From: Bacillota bacterium
GTDB taxonomy: Bacteria > Bacillota > Clostridia > Tissierellales > Peptoniphilaceae
Assembly: GCA_023393715.1 (NCBI GenBank)
Contig: JAEXCD010000088.1
Coordinates: 1-5,760, forward strand
Direction of reading: 5' to 3'
Length of the DNA: 5,760 nucleotides
A program made the translations under genes and the position numbers. The notes beneath the pieces are model-generated. The model did not search any database. It saw only the letters and a list, made by a program, of their open reading frames with translations, and was not told the origin of the DNA. This document shows, piece by piece, positions 1 through 5,737 of the stretch (within the stretch, counting starts at the first letter, position 1; each line of letters begins with the position of its first letter).

Positions 1-732
1 CCGGCAAAGCTCGGAAATCCAGTACAGCTCAAAGCTCTGGCTCCCGCTCAGCATATAGCGCTCGGTCGCCTTGTGAAAATTCTTTTGCGGCAGCAGCGGC
101 TCAATCACCGAAAGGAAGGACAGCATCCACTCGGTTTCCTGATCGTTGAGCTGCTCCAACGCCCCCTCCTGAAACAGATATCGGCTCAGAATGATATCGG
201 AATGCAGCGCAAACGCGCAGTCCTCTAACCAGCTCTGCACGGTAATACCCATCTCCTTTGCATAGGGACGAACGCGCACCTCTCCGGCCTTGGTCCAATC
301 CCACAGCACCGCCGCGTGATCGCCCTGAAAGTTGACACAGATCGCCTCCATCGTGTCCAGAGTGACGCTTTCTCCGGAAAGCGCCTCAATCCACTCCTCC
401 AGCATCGGGCTGTGCCCAACGACCAGAACGGCATCCTCTTCCACCTTTTGCAGCCGATCCAGCAGCTTATCGTACTTGTTTTTGCGCAAAAACTTGTACG
501 TCTCCATCTCGACGCCATCCAGTCCCTGCTCGAGGTAGCGCGCCGTCTCCACGGAACGGACATAGTCGGACGCCCAAAGGCGCACGCGACCCTGCATCGA
601 AAAATACGCGCGGATATCCGCCACCCGGCGCATCAGCTCGTCGTGTCCCCGGCTCGTCAGCGTTCGCTTTGCGTCTTCCACACCGTCCTTCAACGGCTCT
701 GCCTCTGCATGTCGAACAAACAAGATCTTCAT
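1..732 (-). CDS. SixA-like histidine phosphatase with extra C-terminal domain (3' end outside window)
   Basis: The reading frame is open from an ATG at 732 to the left edge, giving 244 residues with no stop, so the C-terminus is missing. A strong GGAGG (739-743) sits 6 nt upstream of the ATG and fixes the start. Residues 1-160 look like a SixA/phosphoglycerate-mutase-superfamily phosphatase. The N-terminal FVRHAEAE carries the catalytic Arg7-His8, SDYVRSVETA supplies Arg59, and VVGHSPML supplies the second His107. In this family His8 is transiently phosphorylated; SixA members act on phosphohistidine or other small phospho-substrates in the cytoplasm. Residues about 165-244 are predicted helical and do not belong to the phosphatase fold. 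The stretch around EPLLPQ (211-216) and the next helix resembles the spacing of a CHAD domain, but the usual basic HxxR motif is absent, so that reading is tentative. The gene follows lepA by 67 nt with no terminator and is probably the distal gene of that operon. The substrate is unknown. Confidence 0.85.
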   Translation of the reverse strand, partial: MKILFVRHAEAEPLKDGVEDAKRTLTSRGHDELMRRVADIRAYFSMQGRVRLWASDYVRSVETARYLEQGLDGVEMETYKFLRKNKYDKLLDRLQKVEEDAVLVVGHSPMLEEWIEALSGESVTLDTMEAICVNFQGDHAAVLWDWTKAGEVRVRPYAKEMGITVQSWLEDCAFALHSDIILSRYLFQEGALEQLNDQETEWMLSFLSVIEPLLPQKNFHKATERYMLSGSQSFELYWISELCR

Positions 733-738
733 TCTCTT

Positions 739-743
739 CCTCC
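739..743 (-). promoter_or_regulatory. Ribosome-binding site of the histidine phosphatase gene
   Basis: GGAGG on the minus strand lies 6 nt upstream of the ATG at 732. It supports that start over an earlier out-of-frame ATG. The site lies in the 67-nt gap after lepA, which has no hairpin followed by a T-run. Confidence 0.7.
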
Positions 744-799
744 GCTTCCGGTTTCGGCCATTCTCCTGTCGATCCCCTATCGGCTCGATTGTATTCCCG

Positions 800-2611
800 T
801 TATGCTTCCTCGTCGTATTTCAATACGGATAAAAACGCCGCCTGCGGAATGGACACATTGCCCACCTGGCGCATCCGCTTTTTCCCTTCCTTTTGCTTCT
901 CAAGAAGCTTCTTTTTTCTTGAAATGTCGCCGCCATAGCACTTTGCTAAAACGTCCTTTCGCACGGCCTTGACGGTTTCCCGCGCGATAATCTTTCCGCC
1001 GACCGCCGCCTGAACCGGCACCTGGAACTGATGCCGCGGAATTTCATCCTTCAGCCGCTCGCAGATCTGACGTCCGCGCTCGTATGCGCGATCGCTGTGT
1101 ACAATGAGCGACAGCGCGTCGACGATTTCGCTGTTGACCAAAATGTCGAGCTTGACCAGCTTGGATTCCTGATAGCCCGCCAGCTCGTAATCGAGGCTGG
1201 CATAGCCCTTCGTCTTGGATTTCAGCGCATCGAAAAAGTCATAGATCACCTCGTTGAGCGGCAGCTCGTAGTGCACGGATACGCGGTTTTTGTCGAGATA
1301 TTCCAGATTCTGATAGACGCCGCGCCGTTCCTGACAAAGCTCCATAATGGTCCCGATGTAGTCCTTCGGCGTCATAATCGAGGCGCGGACAATCGGCTCC
1401 TCTACCGAACGAATGGTCGTCGGATCCGGAAAATCCGTCGGATTCTGAATCGCGCGCATCGACCCGTCGTTTAGATATACGTGATAGATAACGGAGGGCG
1501 CCGTCGCAATAATATCGAGGTCAAACTCCCGTTCCAGCCGCTCCTCAATGATTTCCATGTGCAGCATCCCCAAAAAACCGCACCGGTAGCCGAAGCCGAG
1601 TGCCACGGAATTTTCCTTTTCAAATACGAGCGAAGCGTCGTTTACCTGCAGCTTCTCGAGCGCATCGCGCACATTATTGACGCTCTCGCCCTCGGCGGGA
1701 TATATGCCGGCGTACACCATCGGCACGACCTCCTTATATCCCTTCAACGGCTCCTCCGCCGGATTTTTCGGGTCGGTGATCGTGTCGCCCACGCGCGCGT
1801 CCCCCACCGTCTTGATCGAGCAGACGACATAACCTACGTCGCCCGTCGTCAGCTCCTCGATGGGAACCGGTCCGCGCGTCGTATAGCCGACCTCGGTCAC
1901 CTCAAACTCCTTCCCCGTCGCCATCATGCGGATGGACTGTCCCGGGCGAAGCGTTCCGTCGCTCACGCGCACATACATTACCACGCCCTTGTACGAATCG
2001 TAGTACGAATCGAAAATCAAGGCCTTCAGCGGCGCTTTGGGATCTCCGGCCGGCGCCGGAACATGTTGGACGATATCCTCCAGGACGTCCTCGATGTTGA
2101 TGCCTTCCTTGGCGGAAATCAGCGGAATTCCGTCGGTGTCAAAGCCTAAGATCTCCTCAATCTCTTCCTTCACCTCTTCGATTTCCGCACTGGGCAGGTC
2201 GATTTTATTGATGATCGGCCGGATTTCCAGATCCTCGTCCATTGCGAGATAGGTATTCGCCAGCGTCTGAGCCTCAACCCCCTGAGTCGCGTCGACAATC
2301 AGCAGCGCCCCCTCGCACGCGGCGAGACTCCGACTGACCTCATAGTTAAAATCGACGTGTCCCGGTGTGTCGATGAGGTTGAGCGTATACAACTGTCCGT
2401 CCTTCGCCTCATAGAACAATTTTACCGCTTTGAGCTTGATCGTAATGCCGCGTTCGCGCTCCAGATCCATCGAATCCAGCAGCTGATTGCGCATTTCGCG
2501 CTGCGTCACCGCGCCCGTCCGCTCGATCAGGCGATCCGCCAGCGTCGATTTTCCGTGATCGATGTGTGCAATAATGGAAAAATTCCGAATATGATCCTGT
2601 TCGTATCTCAT
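800..2611 (-). CDS. lepA: Elongation factor 4 (LepA), ribosome-associated translational GTPase
   Basis: The 603-residue protein is full length for the family (about 600). All GTPase motifs are present: G1 AHIDHGKST (15-23), G2 with Thr57 in ERGITIK, G3 DTPGH with catalytic His85, G4 NKID (135-138) and G5 SAK (166-168). Domain II, the EF-G-like domains III and V (for example GFGYRCGFLGMLHMEI), and the LepA-specific C-terminal domain (AVGGKIIARETVKAVRKDVLAKCYGGDISRKKKL region) follow in order. LepA binds the ribosome and is implicated in translation under ionic stress and in initiation or ribosome assembly; its exact role is still debated. I chose the ATG at 2611 because the protein then begins MRYEQDHIRNFSIIAH, as in homologues, and an AGGGGG lies 4 nt upstream. 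A longer start at 2644 would overlap the preceding gene and add 11 unrelated residues. The gene starts only 8 nt after the upstream signal peptidase stop, suggesting translational coupling. Confidence 0.98.
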   Translation of the reverse strand: MRYEQDHIRNFSIIAHIDHGKSTLADRLIERTGAVTQREMRNQLLDSMDLERERGITIKLKAVKLFYEAKDGQLYTLNLIDTPGHVDFNYEVSRSLAACEGALLIVDATQGVEAQTLANTYLAMDEDLEIRPIINKIDLPSAEIEEVKEEIEEILGFDTDGIPLISAKEGINIEDVLEDIVQHVPAPAGDPKAPLKALIFDSYYDSYKGVVMYVRVSDGTLRPGQSIRMMATGKEFEVTEVGYTTRGPVPIEELTTGDVGYVVCSIKTVGDARVGDTITDPKNPAEEPLKGYKEVVPMVYAGIYPAEGESVNNVRDALEKLQVNDASLVFEKENSVALGFGYRCGFLGMLHMEIIEERLEREFDLDIIATAPSVIYHVYLNDGSMRAIQNPTDFPDPTTIRSVEEPIVRASIMTPKDYIGTIMELCQERRGVYQNLEYLDKNRVSVHYELPLNEVIYDFFDALKSKTKGYASLDYELAGYQESKLVKLDILVNSEIVDALSLIVHSDRAYERGRQICERLKDEIPRHQFQVPVQAAVGGKIIARETVKAVRKDVLAKCYGGDISRKKKLLEKQKEGKKRMRQVGNVSIPQAAFLSVLKYDEEA

Positions 2612-2615
2612 GCAT

Positions 2616-2621
2616 CCCCCT
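2616..2621 (-). promoter_or_regulatory. Ribosome-binding site of lepA overlapping the upstream stop codon
   Basis: AGGGGG on the minus strand shares its first two bases with the TAG stop of the preceding signal peptidase gene and ends 4 nt before the lepA ATG. The stop-to-start geometry suggests that ribosomes terminating on the peptidase gene may reinitiate on lepA. The motif is G-rich rather than the canonical AGGAGG. Confidence 0.6.
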
Positions 2622-3192
2622 ACAGTCCGCCCATGGCAGACCATGGATAAAATCGGAAAAAGGCCCAGCCTACGAGGGAATCGCCCGATATCGGTCCAAA
2701 AATCCGACTGTCCTTGCTCTCGCCCTCGAGCCGATTATCGCCCAAAACAAACAACTCATTTTCCCCGACGACCCACTCCGTGGCGTCGCTCGTACGGGTG
2801 TACTCCGTATTGATATAGTCCTCCGGAAGGCGTTCTCCGTTGATGTACACCCGCCCACCTTCGATCTGAACAAATTCGTTCGGCAGACCGATAACGCGCT
2901 TCACATAATTGCGGTCCGGCGCATCCGGCGCGCGAAACACCACAATATCGCCGCGCTTCACGCGCGAGGCGGATATGCCGAGCTTCAAAACGAGCAGGCG
3001 ATCCTGATCCTGCAGCGTCTCATGCATGGAAATGCCTTCCACTACGGTGGCGCTGAGCACAAAGCGCGTGACAAAGAACGCAATGAGCAGCGCCACGCCG
3101 ATCATCTTGATCCCGCTCCACAGTCCCGAGCGCGGTTCACCCTCCTGAGCAGCCGTATGGGCACGGTATTTTCTTTTCCGCTTCTCGCTCAT
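2620..3192 (-). CDS. lepB: Type I signal peptidase, second tandem copy
   Basis: The 190-residue S26-family signal peptidase cleaves signal peptides from exported preproteins on the outer face of the cytoplasmic membrane. A basic N-terminus (KRKRKYR) precedes a single membrane anchor at about residues 30-48. The catalytic Ser55 lies in GISMHETL, the conserved GDIVVF box at 81-86, and the general-base Lys98 in YVKRVIGLP. The GDNR...DSR box covers 151-163. The position after Ser-Met-x is Glu where many members have Pro, and GLPNE replaces GLPGE. The length fits small Gram-positive enzymes. The ATG at 3192 is preferred because an AAAGGAG lies 5 nt upstream; an in-frame ATG at 3216 lacks a good site and would add eight residues. 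The gene lies 36 nt after its paralogue and 8 nt before lepA. It is clearly homologous to the upstream copy but diverged, so this is an old duplication rather than a recent one. Confidence 0.95.
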   Translation of the reverse strand: MSEKRKRKYRAHTAAQEGEPRSGLWSGIKMIGVALLIAFFVTRFVLSATVVEGISMHETLQDQDRLLVLKLGISASRVKRGDIVVFRAPDAPDRNYVKRVIGLPNEFVQIEGGRVYINGERLPEDYINTEYTRTSDATEWVVGENELFVLGDNRLEGESKDSRIFGPISGDSLVGWAFFRFYPWSAMGGL

Positions 3193-3197
3193 GAGCG

Positions 3198-3204
3198 CTC
3201 CTTT
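3198..3204 (-). promoter_or_regulatory. Ribosome-binding site deciding the start of the second signal peptidase
   Basis: AAAGGAG on the minus strand lies 5 nt before the ATG at 3192. It falls inside the alternative longer frame that begins at 3216, which argues for the shorter protein. Confidence 0.65.
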
Positions 3205-3228
3205 CCTCTCCGGCATATTCCGTCCGCG

Positions 3229-4122
3229 TTAAAACAACGTACCCCACTTCGAAATCGGCCATAGGCGAAAGATCGCTACGCCTTCGATTCGCTCGCCGGA
3301 TATCGGGCCGAACAAGCGGCTGTCATTGCTCTTGCCCTTGCCGCGATTGTCCCCCATCACAAAGTATTCATCTTCTCCAATCCGCCATTCCGACGTCGCG
3401 TACGAAACCGTCGTCCCGTTCAGCGAATAAAACTCTTTGAGCTGCTTCCCATCGATGTAGACGGTTCCATCCTCGATTCGAACCGTCTCTCCCGGCAAAC
3501 CGACAACCCGTTTGATATAAAACTTTCCCTCTTCGTTCGGCGCATCCAGCACCACGATATCCCCTCGCGCAAAGGAGTTCGTATACGCGGGCAGTTTGCT
3601 GACGATCAGCATGTCACCGCTCTGCAGAGTCGGCACCATCGACTCGCCCTGAACCGTCGTCGCGCTGCCGATAAAAAAGCGAACGCCCAGCGCCACGACC
3701 AGTGCAATGAGCAGAGACCGGGCCATGCCCCACGCCTCGCGCGAGCGGCTCTTTTTTTTCTCCTGCTTCGCACGCTCCGACGGCGCTTCCTGCGCCTCGA
3801 CCGGCTGCTCCTGCGGCCGCTCTGTCTGCGCCTCATCCGGCACCGCCGGCATTACCGTCTCCGCCGTTCGTTCCTGAGCCAAATCGGAGCGAATATCCTC
3901 CTGCTCAATATCGATGAGACGCTCCAAAACCGCCGCGACATTCTGCTCCTCTTCTTCGGAGGACATCACCTCGGTTTCCATTTCCTTCCCGCTGTTCGGC
4001 TCTATGTCGTCCGACAGCTCCCTGCGCAGCTGCTTCATCCGGCGCCTTGCCTCCATTCGTTCAAAACGCTGCACGACCGCCTGGAGCTCCTCCTGCTCCT
4101 GTTGATTTTGTTTCTTCGACAT
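3229..4122 (-). CDS. lepB: Type I signal peptidase with long charged cytoplasmic N-terminal extension
   Basis: The 297-residue protein has a catalytic half that is a canonical S26 signal peptidase. A membrane anchor (about 133-153, ARSLLIALVVALGVRFFIG) precedes Ser161 in GESMVPTL. RGDIVVL is at 186-192, the catalytic Lys204 lies in YIKRVVGLPGE, and GDNRGKGKSNDSR is at 257-269. It removes signal peptides from exported proteins at the membrane surface. The first 130 residues are unusual: a basic/acidic, coiled-coil-like stretch (9-36), an acidic segment with EEEE (56-59), a Pro/Glu/Gln-rich linker (92-116) and a KKKSRSR cluster just before the anchor. By topology this part should be cytoplasmic. 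Typical Gram-positive enzymes have only a few to some tens of residues there. The ATG at 4122 is chosen because GGAAGGG lies 7 nt upstream; the earlier GTG at 4164 would begin almost at the predicted transcription start. This is probably the first gene of the operon with the second peptidase and lepA. Confidence 0.94.
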   Translation of the reverse strand: MSKKQNQQEQEELQAVVQRFERMEARRRMKQLRRELSDDIEPNSGKEMETEVMSSEEEEQNVAAVLERLIDIEQEDIRSDLAQERTAETVMPAVPDEAQTERPQEQPVEAQEAPSERAKQEKKKSRSREAWGMARSLLIALVVALGVRFFIGSATTVQGESMVPTLQSGDMLIVSKLPAYTNSFARGDIVVLDAPNEEGKFYIKRVVGLPGETVRIEDGTVYIDGKQLKEFYSLNGTTVSYATSEWRIGEDEYFVMGDNRGKGKSNDSRLFGPISGERIEGVAIFRLWPISKWGTLF

Positions 4123-4173
4123 ACTGTATCCCTTCCGCGAAATCTCGCAGCAACTATTTTTCACACTTTATTC

Positions 4174-4182
4174 AGTATATCA
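4174..4182 (-). promoter_or_regulatory. Extended -10 promoter for the signal peptidase-lepA operon
   Basis: The minus strand reads TGATATACT, an extended -10 element (TGn plus TATACT). It lies just downstream of the rpsT terminator and about 50 nt before the ATG at 4122. No convincing -35 hexamer sits 16-19 nt upstream, which extended -10 promoters often tolerate. Predicted transcription starts near 4167, giving a leader of about 45 nt. Confidence 0.55.
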
Positions 4183-4234
4183 CACCGGAATGCCGCCCGA
4201 CATTTTTCGATCGGCTGAGAAACGCTTTCTCCAT

Positions 4235-4275
4235 AAAAAAGACAAAAAAATAAAACTTCCGAAGAAGTTTTATTT
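4235..4275 (-). terminator. Intrinsic terminator of rpsT
   Basis: On the minus strand a perfect 12-bp stem (arms 4264-4275 and 4248-4259) closes a TTCG tetraloop flanked by C and G, the very stable UUCG type. It is followed by a T-run (4244-4250) and a second T-run at 4235-4240. It begins 12 nt after the rpsT stop codon. In the plus direction the T-run is interrupted, so it should work mainly for rpsT. It separates rpsT from the signal peptidase operon. Confidence 0.92.
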
Positions 4276-4287
4276 CACCGTATCGAA

Positions 4288-4554
4288 TTACTTGGAAGCT
4301 ACGTTGAGTCGCTTCTGAAGACGGCTCACCTTTCTCGCCGCTGCATTCTTGGAAATCGCGCTCGAGAGGGAAGCTCTTTTCAGCTTCTTGTCGATCAATT
4401 TCAAAAGCTCCTGTGCTTGCTCCGGTGTATTCGACTCAAGAGCCGCATCAAACTTTTTAATATACGTCTTGATTTCGGACTTCTTGCTCTTATTTCTCAG
4501 ACGGTTGCGGTTTGAAACCTCAATTCTCTTTTTCGCTGATTTGATATTCGCCAT
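4288..4554 (-). CDS. rpsT: Small ribosomal subunit protein S20
   Basis: The 88-residue, highly basic protein begins MANIKSAKKRIEVSNRNRLRNK, the typical S20 N-terminus. It ends in the helical, Lys/Ala-rich region with IHKN-like ISKNAAARKVSRLQKRL, as in bacterial S20. S20 is a primary binding protein that contacts 16S rRNA in the body of the 30S subunit early in assembly. The ATG at 4554 is fixed by a perfect AGGAGGTGA 4 nt upstream; a 13-residue longer frame from 4593 would include this site and start inside the promoter. The gene has its own promoter and terminator, so it is probably monocistronic. Its position just downstream of holA is the standard Firmicutes arrangement. S20 synthesis is autoregulated post-transcriptionally in E. 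coli; nothing here proves this, but the promoter is surrounded by inverted repeats. Confidence 0.98.
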   Translation of the reverse strand: MANIKSAKKRIEVSNRNRLRNKSKKSEIKTYIKKFDAALESNTPEQAQELLKLIDKKLKRASLSSAISKNAAARKVSRLQKRLNVASK

Positions 4555-4558
4555 GCTC

Positions 4559-4567
4559 TCACCTCCT
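4559..4567 (-). promoter_or_regulatory. Near-perfect ribosome-binding site of rpsT
   Basis: AGGAGGTGA on the minus strand is fully complementary to the 16S rRNA 3' end and lies 4 nt before the ATG at 4554. It decides the S20 start and is consistent with very high expression. Confidence 0.85.
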
Positions 4568-4571
4568 CGCG

Positions 4572-4611
4572 TGCTACCGAAAGATGATACCACATAACCC
4601 TTCGGGTAGCA
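4572..4611. repeat. Imperfect inverted repeat enclosing the rpsT -10 element
   Basis: The arms TGCTACCGAA (4572-4581) and TTCGGGTAGCA (4601-4611) are complementary apart from one extra G, with a 19-nt centre. One arm overlaps the -35 hexamer and the other the predicted transcription start, with the -10 between them. It could be an operator. In transcripts running on from holA it could instead fold into a stem that ends or protects that mRNA. There is no T-run, so it is not a classical terminator. Confidence 0.6.
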
Positions 4612-4612
4612 A
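4584..4612 (-). promoter_or_regulatory. Sigma-A-type promoter of rpsT
   Basis: On the minus strand a -35 TTGCTA (4607-4612; 4 of 6 consensus bases) is separated by exactly 17 nt from a -10 TATCAT (4584-4589). TGG before the -10 adds an extended -10 motif. Upstream A/T-rich sequence (GAAAAATTT near 4617-4625) could act as an UP element. The predicted start is near 4577, giving a leader of about 22 nt. Confidence 0.8.
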
Positions 4613-4630
4613 GCAGAAATTTTTCGTTCT

Positions 4631-4644
4631 CATTTCATGAAATG
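4631..4644. repeat. Perfect 14-bp palindrome upstream of the rpsT promoter
   Basis: CATTTCATGAAATG is its own reverse complement. It lies 19 nt upstream of the rpsT -35 hexamer in the gap between holA and rpsT. The size and position would suit a dimeric regulator site, but no regulator is identifiable and a chance occurrence in an A/T-rich spacer is possible. Confidence 0.5.
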
Positions 4645-4699
4645 TCTCTGTCGGCTTCGATCAAAAACGAGTCCCCGCACCGCCTCCGACCGCCCTCGT

Positions 4700-5737
4700 T
4701 CAACGGCTCCTCTCACAGCTTCGCACAAGAAAATACGCTAATTCCGAGCGCAAATCCGTCGGGCGGGTCTTCATTTTCAGCTCTAATTGATATAGCGCCT
4801 CAAAGCGCTCGACCAGCTCGTTCATTTCAAACCGACCGCAGCGGCTCTTCAGCTTTCCGTACTCAAACGGTGAAATGCCGATCCGCTTTTGCCCGTCCGC
4901 ATCAGGGATGCGGCGATCCGACAACGCGCGAATGCTGATCAGATTCCGAAAGAGACGCACGACGAGATAGAACAGGCGAAACGGATCCTCCGAATTGTCC
5001 AGCAGGTTTTCATATGCCTTCAGTGCCTTCGGTGTATCCCGCTCCGCCAGCGCGTCCGTCAGCCGAAAAACATCGTCCTGAACGGATTCGATCAGCACCT
5101 CCTCCGCGATCTCCTGCCGCAGCACGCCCTCCTGTGCCGAAGCAATGAGCTTATCCACCTCATTGGCGACATCGTACAGTGTCTTGGTCGAGTTTTTGGT
5201 CAGATATCCGCCGTAACCGCCGACCCAGTCGATCACGCGTTGATCCGCGCGGACATTCGCCCTCGTCAGTTTTTTCTGAATAAAGCCGCGCAGCTGTACC
5301 GGGCTGAGCCTCGATACATCGACAATGTGCGCACACTTATTGAGCTGCTTTACCAGCTTCCCCAGAAACGGCTTTTCTCCCTCGAAGCCGAGCACCAGGA
5401 GCACGGACGGATTGGGGTGATCCAAATAATCCGACAGAACCCCTAACGTCGCTTCAAAGGTCTTGAGTTGATTGCGCTCCAACGGCATCCGCTCCAAAAT
5501 CACGACGCGTCTCGGCGCCATCACCGGCATGGTTTCAAGCGCCGTCTCCAGCCTTCTCTGATCGAGCTCCGGAAAAGACAGGCATTCAAAGTTGAAGTCC
5601 GGCATTGCGTCACCTACGACGTTCTGCTCCAGTATTTTTTTCATCCCGTCCCAGAGATACGGCTCGGAAATGCGGCAAAAGTAAACCCCTTCAAGAGCTC
5701 CCCGCTCCGCCGCCTTCACCCATGTTACATAATCCAT
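4700..5737 (-). CDS. holA: DNA polymerase III subunit delta (clamp-loader subunit)
   Basis: The 345-residue protein matches the family length. Delta is the wrench of the clamp loader that opens the beta sliding clamp during replication, and it is an AAA+-like protein that does not hydrolyse ATP. The N-terminus (VYFCRISEPYLWDGMKKIL) corresponds to the YLLYGEEDYLI region but has lost the glycine-rich sequence. The middle carries the typical strand pattern VVILERMPL and SVLLVLGF. The C-terminal collar domain is recognisable by VFRLTDALAERDTPKALKAY (about 229-248), DPFRLFYLVVRLFRNLI and the terminal LKMKTRPTDL...LAYFLVR. I prefer the ATG at 5737, where the protein starts MDYVTWVKAAERG as in homologues. 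The alternative GTG at 5752 overlaps the AGAGGAG upstream motif, which is spaced rather far (14 nt) from the ATG; the exact start is uncertain. In many Firmicutes comEC precedes holA; that region lies beyond the window. Confidence 0.93.
   Translation of the reverse strand: MDYVTWVKAAERGALEGVYFCRISEPYLWDGMKKILEQNVVGDAMPDFNFECLSFPELDQRRLETALETMPVMAPRRVVILERMPLERNQLKTFEATLGVLSDYLDHPNPSVLLVLGFEGEKPFLGKLVKQLNKCAHIVDVSRLSPVQLRGFIQKKLTRANVRADQRVIDWVGGYGGYLTKNSTKTLYDVANEVDKLIASAQEGVLRQEIAEEVLIESVQDDVFRLTDALAERDTPKALKAYENLLDNSEDPFRLFYLVVRLFRNLISIRALSDRRIPDADGQKRIGISPFEYGKLKSRCGRFEMNELVERFEALYQLELKMKTRPTDLRSELAYFLVRSCERSR

Noticed and set aside
225..563. Minus-strand open frame of 112 codons in another frame of the phosphatase gene
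   Set aside because: The Trp/Arg-rich product is a frame-shifted reading of the real phosphatase gene, which has catalytic motifs and a good ribosome-binding site.
733..760. Alternative ATG for the phosphatase gene, 28 nt upstream of 732
   Set aside because: It is out of frame with the catalytic RHA motif and its AGGAG is only one base from the ATG.
733..799. Possible terminator between lepA and the phosphatase
   Set aside because: Only short weak pairings around TCGA are present and there is no T-run, so read-through is expected.
316..972. Long plus-strand open frame of 218 codons
   Set aside because: It lies antisense to the phosphatase and the lepA 3' end, has no ribosome-binding site, and encodes a low-complexity Arg/Leu/His-rich product typical of a shadow frame.
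1481..2149. Plus-strand open frame of 222 codons inside lepA
   Set aside because: It is fully antisense to the conserved GTPase core and its protein has no recognisable motif.
4123..4164. Upstream GTG start for the first signal peptidase
   Set aside because: It would begin within a few bases of the predicted transcription start, lacks a ribosome-binding site and adds 14 residues with no family resemblance.
4889..5446. Plus-strand open frame of 185 codons opposite holA
   Set aside because: It is antisense to an unambiguous holA, without ribosome-binding site or family resemblance.
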